NCBI RefSeq assembly: GCF_004000275.1
Contig: NZ_RCIP01000004.1
Location: forward strand, 124,001-188,000
Length of the DNA stretch: 64,000 bases
Direction of reading: 5' to 3'
DNA from: Saccharospirillum alexandrii
GTDB lineage: Bacteria; Pseudomonadota; Gammaproteobacteria; Pseudomonadales; Natronospirillaceae
This document shows, one piece after another, positions 57,480-64,000 of the stretch (within the stretch, counting starts at the first letter, position 1; every line of letters begins with the position of its first letter). Below the pieces are notes generated by a model. That model did no database searches, was not told the origin of the DNA, and was given only the letters and a program-made list of their open reading frames with translations. Made by a program: the position numbers and the translations under genes.

Positions 57480-58364
57480 TTATTTAACTGCCAGCGCCGC
57501 CCGATCCTGGCGTGGCGACAGACCGAACTTCCGGGCGTATTCACGTGAGAACTGAGCAGAGCTTTCGTAGCCCATGCGAAAGGCGATCTCCGACACCTTG
57601 GTGGACGTTCTGTGCAGCGCGTCGCGGGCGTTCAGCAAGCGAAGGTCCTTCTGGTATTGCAGTGGCGATGTGCCCGTGACGGCCTTGAAATGCTCAAAGA
57701 AGGTGGAGTTGCTCATGCCGACGCGATCCGCGAGTTCTCTCACAACCAACCTTCGCGACAGATCGGACTGGATTTCGCGCGTTGCCTGAAAGATGCGGCT
57801 GGCGGTTGTTTCCTGCCACAGTAGTTTTTGCAACACGTCGGCATGGGGACCCAGAAGCAGCCTTGCATGGATTTCCTGCCGGGTGATCGGGGCCAGCAGC
57901 TGGCGCGTCTCGTCGCCCGCGCATTGGTCGAGATAACGGGTCAGCGTTTCCTCCATCACTGGATCGGTCGGGCATAGCCTGATCGAGAAGGGATCGTGGT
58001 TGCGCACTCCCTGCGCGAGCGGTACGGCGTTGGCAAGGCCGCGCAGCAGGTCGGGGTCGAGCGGAAAGACCAGCGCCATATAAGGCGTATCGTGCGTAGC
58101 GTTGGTGATCCTCGAAACAATCGGCAGTGCGTGGCTGACGATCAACGATTGTCCGGAATTCACCGTCAGGCTGTGTGCGCCTGCATTGACCTGTTTGGCA
58201 CCCTGCAGGACAAGGCATAGCAGCGGATGGTAAACCGCAGCCTGCAAGGGGCTGGGCGCCTCGAACCGCAGGAAATGCATCCCGCTCTCAGCATGGGCCA
58301 GCCCTCCCTGTGCCACTCCGGCGCGATCCATCAGCGCCGTAGTGCTGGCCAGTAACTCTGTCAT
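57480..58364 (-). CDS. AraC-family transcriptional regulator
   Basis: 294 residues. N-terminal AraC_N-type domain (cupin-like) and a C-terminal double helix-turn-helix: SRRLVVRELADRVGMSNSTF then EIAFRMGYESSAQFSREYAR and KFGLSPRQDRAA. Such regulators often control a divergent dehydrogenase; here two SDR genes lie divergently after a 159-base gap. Base and codon style look like an alphaproteobacterium and differ from neighbours. Lies next to the tRNA-Pro array. Confidence 0.92.
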   Translation of the reverse strand: MTELLASTTALMDRAGVAQGGLAHAESGMHFLRFEAPSPLQAAVYHPLLCLVLQGAKQVNAGAHSLTVNSGQSLIVSHALPIVSRITNATHDTPYMALVFPLDPDLLRGLANAVPLAQGVRNHDPFSIRLCPTDPVMEETLTRYLDQCAGDETRQLLAPITRQEIHARLLLGPHADVLQKLLWQETTASRIFQATREIQSDLSRRLVVRELADRVGMSNSTFFEHFKAVTGTSPLQYQKDLRLLNARDALHRTSTKVSEIAFRMGYESSAQFSREYARKFGLSPRQDRAALAVK

Positions 58365-58523
58365 GCCGTTCTCCTTTCATGAATTTCGCAGCAAGGCTGA
58401 CGCCACTGTTTGGACGATTTACTCTAAAGGCCGGAGGAATAGGCATGTTTTTCGGAAAAACGATAAAGAATAGTCAATTTCCCCGGAGTATCGTATCTCT
58501 ATCTTCCAACAAGGATAAGTCAC

Positions 58524-59393
58524 ATGGCAAAGATTTTCATCACCGGAATCGCGGGGGGTATTGGTCTGCCCACTGCGAGAGCGCTCATGGCGCAGGGGCA
58601 TCAGTTGGCGGGCAGTGTCCGTAACCGCAATGGCCGTAACGCTCATACGGTCTCCAAACTGGAAGCTGAAGGCGTACAGATTGTCGAAATGGATGTAACC
58701 GACACCGCGAGCACTGAGCTAGGCGTGGCTGGGGCCATTTCCGCGCTTGGCGGACTTGACGTGCTGTTCAACAATGCCGGTATTGGGTCGTATGGCATCC
58801 AGGAGCTGATGTCGCCCGAGGACATGACTCGCGTGTTCAATGTGAACGTAACAGGCGTGCAACGTGTTATGCGCGCCGCTCTACCATATCTCAGGGCCCA
58901 GGGGCACGGCACGATCTTTTATACGTCTAGTTTGATCGGGCGCATTGCAACACCGTTCTACGGGACCTATTGTGCGTCGAAATGGGCGCTTGAGGCGGTG
59001 GTCGAATGCTATCGCACGGAGTTGTCCGGTTTCGGCATCGAATCCTGCATCATCGAACCGGGCGCTATGCCCACCACGTTTTTCGACGGGATGGTCACGC
59101 CAGTGGATCCGGAGCGCGAGGCGCAGTATGGGCATTTCGCAGCCGTTCCCGCACTGTCTGCGCAGAGTCTCGCTCAGATGCTGGAGGCAACGCCTTTACA
59201 GCGGCCCGAGCGCGTCGCGGAGGCTGTTACTGACCTATTGGCGCTGCCCTTTGGCCAGAAACCGTTTCGTACGGTAGTCGATTATACCGGCGTCGGCTCC
59301 GAGATTGAGCGTTACAACACCGCGCTGCGTGACGTCACCCACACCGTCATGACCCATTTCGGCATCGCTGACATGCTGCGTCTCAACGCCTGA
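58524..59393 (+). CDS. Short-chain dehydrogenase/reductase
   Basis: 289 residues. Rossmann motif TGIAGGIG (normally TGxxxGIG) near residue 7, NNAG at about 91, catalytic YCASKWALE (Tyr-Lys) near 152 and the Ser in FYTSSLIG. An NAD(P)-dependent alcohol/ketone oxidoreductase with unknown substrate. AAGGAT lies 8 bases before the ATG. The second SDR starts 12 bases past its stop, so the two form an operon controlled perhaps by the divergent AraC protein. Confidence 0.92.
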   Translation: MAKIFITGIAGGIGLPTARALMAQGHQLAGSVRNRNGRNAHTVSKLEAEGVQIVEMDVTDTASTELGVAGAISALGGLDVLFNNAGIGSYGIQELMSPEDMTRVFNVNVTGVQRVMRAALPYLRAQGHGTIFYTSSLIGRIATPFYGTYCASKWALEAVVECYRTELSGFGIESCIIEPGAMPTTFFDGMVTPVDPEREAQYGHFAAVPALSAQSLAQMLEATPLQRPERVAEAVTDLLALPFGQKPFRTVVDYTGVGSEIERYNTALRDVTHTVMTHFGIADMLRLNA

Positions 59394-59405
59394 AGGAGGC
59401 TACAC

Positions 59406-60215
59406 ATGCCCACTATTCTCATCACTGGTGCGTCCTCCGGCATTGGCAAGGCTACCGCGATGCGCTTTCAAGCCGAGGGCTGGAACGTTATTGCCACCAT
59501 GCGCAACCCGACCGACTCTGATCTTGCCAGTCACGACCGTATGCTGGTGACCCGCCTTGACGTGACGGACTCGGTGTCGATCACGGCGGCGGTGAACGAA
59601 GGCGTCGACTGCTTCGGCGCCGTTGATGTGCTTCTGAACAACGCCGGGTATGGCGCCTACGGCCCGCTTGAAGCCTTCTCGACTGACCGCATTCGTCGCC
59701 AGTTTGATACCAACGTCATCGGACTGCTGGAGGTGACCAAAGCCGTGCTGCCAACGATGCGAACGCGCCGCAGCGGTACCGTTGTCAACATCTCATCCAT
59801 CGGCGGGCAGATCACCTTTCCGCTCGGTACCTTGTATCATGGCACCAAGTTCGCCGTCGAAGGTCTCTCCGAAGCGCTGCATTACGAGCTGGAGCCTTTG
59901 GGTATCCGTGTGCGCATCGTCGAGCCGGGCATGATCAAGACAAACTTCGGCGGGCGTTCCTTCGATTTCGCCATGGATGATCGCCTGACCGACTACGCCC
60001 CCACCGCCGCAGCAATGGGGCGCCTCTTCGGCCAATTATCGTCCAACCCGTCGCCGCCCGAGGTCGTGGCTGAGGTCATATGGCAGGCCGCGAACGATCC
60101 CGGCGATCAGTTGCGGTTCCGAGCCGGGTCGGATGCCATCGACTTGCTGGACCGGCGCAAAGCGCAGGATGACGCCAGCTTCATCGGTAACATCAAGGCG
60201 CTGATGAAAGAATGA
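59406..60215 (+). CDS. Short-chain dehydrogenase/reductase
   Basis: 269 residues. Classical SDR: TGASSGIGKAT near residue 6, NNAGYGAYG near 80, catalytic Ser in VNISSIGG and YHGTKFAVEGLSE (Tyr-Lys) near 150. AAGGAGG precedes the ATG. It is a paralogue-like neighbour of the upstream SDR, though the two differ in most positions. Substrate unknown. Confidence 0.93.
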   Translation: MPTILITGASSGIGKATAMRFQAEGWNVIATMRNPTDSDLASHDRMLVTRLDVTDSVSITAAVNEGVDCFGAVDVLLNNAGYGAYGPLEAFSTDRIRRQFDTNVIGLLEVTKAVLPTMRTRRSGTVVNISSIGGQITFPLGTLYHGTKFAVEGLSEALHYELEPLGIRVRIVEPGMIKTNFGGRSFDFAMDDRLTDYAPTAAAMGRLFGQLSSNPSPPEVVAEVIWQAANDPGDQLRFRAGSDAIDLLDRRKAQDDASFIGNIKALMKE

Positions 60216-60336
60216 CCCCCTAACCACGGACGCGGCACCCCGGCTGGTTCGGCGTGACGCCTCGCGCAAGACAAGCCGACCAAGCGCCGCATCAGTAGAG
60301 TTAACGCCTGATCACGAGCAAAGTGAACGCTCTGGC

Positions 60337-61152
60337 TTAATCCAGATCCCAGGCCGGTGCAAAACTCGGGTTGGCCAGTCTCAAGCCGTAACCCAGGCGG
60401 TCGATGCGCGCTGACTCCGATACCGTCAATTCCAGGTCCATGGCGGCCAGGTTACTGTGCAGATGTTCGTGCCGGGTCGATGACGGTATGGTGATGATGC
60501 CTCGTTGCTTGATCCAGGCCAAAGCCACCTGAGCGGGTTTCACCCCTTTGTTCTCGGCAATGGCATTCAAGACTGGATCGTCATTGACCCGGCCAACCGC
60601 CAACGGCATGTAGCCGGTCACCAGAATGTCGTGTTTCTGGCAATGCTCGACCAGCTTGCGATTGGGCAGGTAAGGGTGAATTTCCACCTGGTTGGTCAGC
60701 AAGCTGTTGGGCCCAAGAATGGAAAGGGCTTCATCAATCTGTGCGATGGTGAAGTTGGAGACCCCAATATGTCGAGTCAGGCCCGCTTCCTGCGCGGCTT
60801 TCAATTCACCCAGGTACTCGGCCATGGGGATACCCCCCTCCGGCGCCGGCCAGTGCACCAGTAGCAGGTCCACCTGGTTCATGTTCAGGCGGGACAGGCT
60901 TTGCTCGACACTGCGCCGGAAATGTTCGCGGCTGAGCTGGTCGACCCACACCTTGGTGGTCACAAACACCTCCTCCCGGCTGACTGGGCTGTCGGCAATG
61001 GCTTTGCCAACGGCCGCTTCGTTGTCGTACATCTGGGCGGTGTCGATGGTGCGGTAGCCCAGCGCCAGTGCTGTGGTGACCGCCTGGTAAGCGACGTCGT
61101 CTTTCAGTCTGTAGGTGCCCAGACCGGGGTTGTTCAGCATGGCTTCCGACAT
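60337..61152 (-). CDS. dkgB: Aldo/keto reductase, 2,5-didehydrogluconate reductase DkgB-like
   Basis: 271 residues, close to E. coli DkgB in size and pattern: GLGTYRLKDDVAYQAVTTAL, tetrad D37, Y42, K67, H100 (TIDTAQMYDNEAAVGKAI, TTKVW, LVHWP), SNFTIAQIDEALSILG and IPSSTRHEHLHSNL. Reduces aldehydes and ketones such as 2,5-diketo-D-gluconate. The fourth aldo/keto reductase of the window. Convergent with the SDR pair, which ends 121 bases away. Confidence 0.93.
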   Translation of the reverse strand: MSEAMLNNPGLGTYRLKDDVAYQAVTTALALGYRTIDTAQMYDNEAAVGKAIADSPVSREEVFVTTKVWVDQLSREHFRRSVEQSLSRLNMNQVDLLLVHWPAPEGGIPMAEYLGELKAAQEAGLTRHIGVSNFTIAQIDEALSILGPNSLLTNQVEIHPYLPNRKLVEHCQKHDILVTGYMPLAVGRVNDDPVLNAIAENKGVKPAQVALAWIKQRGIITIPSSTRHEHLHSNLAAMDLELTVSESARIDRLGYGLRLANPSFAPAWDLD

Positions 61153-61299
61153 TTCAGGCTCTCCGGCGTTAGAATAACAACCAATAAATAATTCGGTAGA
61201 TGATAGGGTGGGGGTGGTTTGCTGTGCTTAAAGGGTCGACAGCCGCAGACACCGCTTATGGTCTGTCCATAATAAGAAAACAACGTCATACGGGTGGTT

Positions 61300-61794
61300 A
61301 TGAAGAAGCTGGGAATACTGATCGCAACACTTAGCCTGCTGGGTTGTAACACGAGCAGCGAGTCTGAGGTGGAAAGCGCTGAAGCGGGACTGGCGCTAAC
61401 TGACGTGACACTGGAAGGCAAGGTGGGGACCGGTCGCTGGTACACCCGGGCCCAGGTTGAACGGGGCCGGGAGACCTTTGAGCGGTATTGTGCGGCTTGC
61501 CATGGTGCTAATGCCGAAGCGACCCCGAACTGGCGCACGCTCGATGCCAATGGCAACTATCCACCGCCGCCACTGAATGGCACCGCGCACGCCTGGCATC
61601 ACCCGCTGGCGGTGTTGTCGATGGTGATCGAGGAAGGAGGCGAACCGCTTGGTGGCGTTATGCCCGCCTGGGGCGATACGCTGAGTGAAGCCGAGATTGT
61701 TGACGTGATTGCCAGCTTTCAGAGTTACTGGCCGGATGAGATTTATCAGCTCTGGCTGGAACGCGAACGCGCCAGTCGCGGGCTGACTCCTTAA
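61300..61794 (+). CDS. Cytochrome c lipoprotein
   Basis: 164 residues from ATG 61300. Signal sequence with lipobox LLGC (Cys at about residue 18), so it is lipid-anchored at the membrane. One c-type heme site CAACHG near residue 65, and a Met ligand probably in GGVMPAWGD near 120, the arrangement of class I cytochrome c domains. The PPPPLNGTAHAWHH stretch lies between them. It might donate electrons to a membrane complex; partner unknown. Confidence 0.9.
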   Translation: MKKLGILIATLSLLGCNTSSESEVESAEAGLALTDVTLEGKVGTGRWYTRAQVERGRETFERYCAACHGANAEATPNWRTLDANGNYPPPPLNGTAHAWHHPLAVLSMVIEEGGEPLGGVMPAWGDTLSEAEIVDVIASFQSYWPDEIYQLWLERERASRGLTP

Positions 61795-61800
61795 GCGGCG

Positions 61801-62610
61801 CTAAAAAACCACACTGATCCGTATGGCTAACGGGATGCCCCGGTAAAAGTGCGTGATGTCGTTGCTGAACCCTTCGCCGCTGTAGTCTTCCGAGAAGCGA
61901 ATGGTTGGCAGGGCAATAAACTCCGTCATGATCGGCCCCGAATGGGATTGCAGCGACAACGGCGTACTGATGCTGAAAAAGGCAAGGCTGTCGCTTTCAA
62001 TGCGGTCGCGGCCATCGATCAGTGGGTTGGCGTAGTCCCACAGCAGCCAGCCTGAACCAAAACCGCCACCGGCCTGAAACGACAGGTGTTTGAACAGGGG
62101 CCAGCGTTTGCCCGCAGTTAGCTGCCAGCCAATGATGCCTGGGTCTTCCAGCGTACTCCCCCGATCGTGATCAAATTCTGCGTCGAGGTAATAGGCAGAC
62201 AGCGTGATCTCCATTCCCTCATCAAAACCGGCAGCGCCAATTTCATAGCCCTGGCGACTGTGATAGGTGGACTGTTGGCCGATTTCCGGGAAATAACGAC
62301 CAACCCAGAACCGGCCCGAATCAAATTCCGGTTCGTTCCAGCCCGTATGACCATCGAGTGACCGTTCCGATGGGTAACCACCGGTATTGAGGATCAGGGA
62401 AGCTTCCGTGTCTGCATACCAGCTTGTGGATGATTGTGACTGGTGAGTTATGTCGCGGTCGTCGGGGTTTTCCGACTGTGCCAGTTGCCCCGCTTCACTG
62501 ATACTGGCCGAGCGGATGCGCTCTGGCTGAGAAGAACAGGCGGTCAACAGAGTGCCGAGCAACACCAGGCTGAAACGAGAATAACCGGACCCACGGTAGA
62601 CAGACGCCAT
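61801..62610 (-). CDS. Outer-membrane lipoprotein, beta-barrel-like
   Basis: 269 residues from ATG 62610 (longer in-frame start at 62649 is not signal-like). Signal with lipobox LLTAC (Cys near residue 25), then a Ser/Gln-rich linker and repeated amphipathic beta stretches ending in ISVVF, the terminal aromatic of an outer-membrane protein. Not recognised as a named family. Convergent with the cytochrome c gene (stops 7 bases apart). Confidence 0.7.
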   Translation of the reverse strand: MASVYRGSGYSRFSLVLLGTLLTACSSQPERIRSASISEAGQLAQSENPDDRDITHQSQSSTSWYADTEASLILNTGGYPSERSLDGHTGWNEPEFDSGRFWVGRYFPEIGQQSTYHSRQGYEIGAAGFDEGMEITLSAYYLDAEFDHDRGSTLEDPGIIGWQLTAGKRWPLFKHLSFQAGGGFGSGWLLWDYANPLIDGRDRIESDSLAFFSISTPLSLQSHSGPIMTEFIALPTIRFSEDYSGEGFSNDITHFYRGIPLAIRISVVF

Positions 62611-62804
62611 AACGATTTCCCTGAACGGTGGTAATTGAGATCCATGCACTGGGGGGAACTATACAACAGAGAGTTATTGCTCGGTTAGTGGCCCCGCTTT
62701 ATCTAGAAAGTGTAAAGAGGTAAAGTTTTGGTTCGTTCCAAGAGGGAGCGGCAGGCGAGAACGCCTGCACAGCGAAAATAACCGATAACGAACAAGGAAA
62801 CGTT

Positions 62805-63836
62805 ATGACGAGCCAGTCCCTGACCGACACTCCGGTCACTTCCCGATCTTCTCTCAAGCCCATTCCCGTTGCCTTCAATGGCCGTGGCGGCGAATATTTC
62901 GGCATCTGGATTGTTAACATCGCGCTGACGGTGCTGACACTGGGTATTTACTCCGCCTGGGCCAAGGTCCGTAACAAGCGGTACTTTTATGGCAATACCG
63001 AGGTTGCCGGTGCTTCCTTTGAGTACCTGGCCACCGGCGGCCAAATTCTGAAAGGGCGCCTGATCGCTGTGGCGGTCTTTGTGGTCTTTTCATTGCTGTC
63101 GAGCTTCATTTCCCCTGAAGTGTACGGCCTTTTCATGCTGGCTTTCATGGCGGCGATGCCCTGGCTGATTAACGCCGGCCTGCGATTCAATGCCCGATAT
63201 TCCGCCTACCGTGGCGTGCGTTTCCGCTTCACCGGCACCTACTGGGCTGCCTGCAAGGCGTTTTTTCTGTACCCACTGCTGGGCATGATCACGCTTGGCA
63301 TCATGATGCCGCATGCCATGCATTATGCCGCCCGGTATGTGGTCACCAACCACGCCTATGGCAACAAAGCCTTCAAGTTTGATGCGACGGTCAAACAATA
63401 TCAGTCGGTTGTGCTGGGCTTGGTGATCGGCATTATCGCGTCCATTGCATTAATCGCCATCGGTTTCAGCCAGGCGTCCATTGCTATGATTGCGGTGGGT
63501 TACCTGGCCATTTACGGTTTGTCTCTGGCGTTCAAACCCTTGCTGTTCAATGTCTACTGGCAGGGCGTGAATCTGCAGAAAAATCGTTTTGAGGCCAATA
63601 TGCCGGTGGGTCGTTTTATCTGGGTATTTATCAGCAATTCGATTGTGGTGGCGCTCACTTTGGGTCTGGCTTTTCCCTGGGCTCAGGTTCGGCTGGCGCA
63701 CCTGAACGCGAACTCTCTTACCTTCCTGCATGCCGGTAACCTCGGTAGCATCGCAGCCAGCCAGGCAAAAGAAATGTCTGCTGTCGGGGAAGAGCTGGGC
63801 GAAGTCTACGACGTGGATGTCGGCTTTGGCATCTAA
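62805..63836 (+). CDS. DUF898 family membrane protein, YjgN-like
   Basis: 343 residues with about 10 hydrophobic segments. The FNGRGGEYFGIWIVNIALT start, LTLGIYSAWAKVRNKRYFYG and the repeated FRFTGTYW and WAQVRLAHLNANSL identify DUF898/YjgN. Function unknown; often followed by an M48-type peptidase, as here. An AAGGAA sequence lies before the ATG. Confidence 0.92.
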   Translation: MTSQSLTDTPVTSRSSLKPIPVAFNGRGGEYFGIWIVNIALTVLTLGIYSAWAKVRNKRYFYGNTEVAGASFEYLATGGQILKGRLIAVAVFVVFSLLSSFISPEVYGLFMLAFMAAMPWLINAGLRFNARYSAYRGVRFRFTGTYWAACKAFFLYPLLGMITLGIMMPHAMHYAARYVVTNHAYGNKAFKFDATVKQYQSVVLGLVIGIIASIALIAIGFSQASIAMIAVGYLAIYGLSLAFKPLLFNVYWQGVNLQKNRFEANMPVGRFIWVFISNSIVVALTLGLAFPWAQVRLAHLNANSLTFLHAGNLGSIAASQAKEMSAVGEELGEVYDVDVGFGI

Positions 63837-63890
63837 CGGACCTGTTGCAGGTCGCCGATGGCGGCCTTCAACACCAGGCAGACTCTCACT

Positions 63891-64000
63891 ATGACTCAAA
63901 CCTTCAGCGCTCACTTTTACCCCGAGGGTTTTGCCGATAGCCAAACCGTTACGGTATTGCTGGATGCCAGTGGCTGGCTGAGTTTTCAGGCGTTCGACAA
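63891..64000 (+). CDS. Probable M48-family metallopeptidase (5' fragment)
   Basis: ATG 63891 opens a frame of 36 residues to the window edge (MTQTFSAHFYPEGFADSQTV, then a beta-rich LLDASGWLSFQAFD). The position right after a yjgN gene and the start FSAHFYPEGFADS.. resemble the N-terminal beta domain of peptidases paired with YjgN. The catalytic HExxH is beyond the window, so the assignment rests on context. Confidence 0.6.
   Translation, partial: MTQTFSAHFYPEGFADSQTVTVLLDASGWLSFQAFD

Noticed and set aside
57534-57552. TTCACGTGAG inside the AraC gene, parS-like
   Set aside because: Only the central CACGTG fits; the outer bases do not match GTTCCACGTGGAAC.

Overview
The window is an origin-of-replication region of a Gram-negative gammaproteobacterium. 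Gene families and order (rpmH-rnpA-yidC-mnmE facing away from dnaA-dnaN-recF-gyrB, a caa3-type oxidase cluster, the cytochrome c4-dsbA-EEP-GGDEF run, parS of the GTTCCACGTGGAAC type) suggest an aquatic Oceanospirillales-like lineage, possibly Saccharospirillaceae. That placement is inference; there is no rRNA gene here to test it.

Left part (1-14.4 kb): a LysE-type exporter and an MFS exporter overlap by 4 bases. Three aldo/keto reductases follow, divergent from a LysR regulator, then a small YHYH-like outer-membrane protein and a MATE pump. A run of housekeeping or little-known genes comes next (SEC-C protein, DUF1244, YciH, FrnE-like DsbA, renalase-like flavoprotein, RibA, a 54-residue DUF2256 protein, an alpha/beta hydrolase). 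This part carries several palindromic repeat elements.

Origin (14.4-27 kb): mnmE, yidC, a decayed yidD, rnpA and rpmH read leftward. oriC (AT-rich stretch plus DnaA boxes) lies at about 18.5-18.8 kb. dnaA, dnaN, recF and gyrB read rightward. Two perfect parS palindromes and one imperfect one lie 4-8 kb from oriC. parAB and mnmG-rsmG, often next to mnmE, are not adjacent to it.

Middle (27-40 kb): a GNAT protein, a 7TMR-DISM hybrid histidine kinase, a diguanylate cyclase, an EEP-family hydrolase, DsbA, cytochrome c4, EngB, a hotdog protein, YheV, PurE and PurK, an unknown protein and DinF.

Respiration block (40.5-49.2 kb): a complete terminal-oxidase operon: subunit II with fused cytochrome c, subunit I, CtaG, subunit III, SURF1, an SCO-like unknown, heme A synthase, heme O synthase and Sco. 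A BtuF-like protein behind a cobalamin riboswitch faces it.

Right part (50.4-64 kb): Pip, Dtd, a TPR-GAF-GGDEF protein, a glutamine amidotransferase, an OmpA lipoprotein and an Lrp regulator. Then comes tRNA-Pro(CGG) followed by three 97-bp tandem repeats that each carry the tRNA 3' end, an arrangement like the E. coli tyrT/rtT locus. A probable acquired AraC plus two-SDR cassette, DkgB, a cytochrome c lipoprotein, an outer-membrane lipoprotein, YjgN and the start of a probable M48 peptidase complete the window.

The two most unusual features are (i) five intergenic palindromic elements with a shared hairpin core but arms that differ between copies while staying self-complementary, one of them holding nested palindromes, and (ii) the tRNA-Pro tandem repeat.
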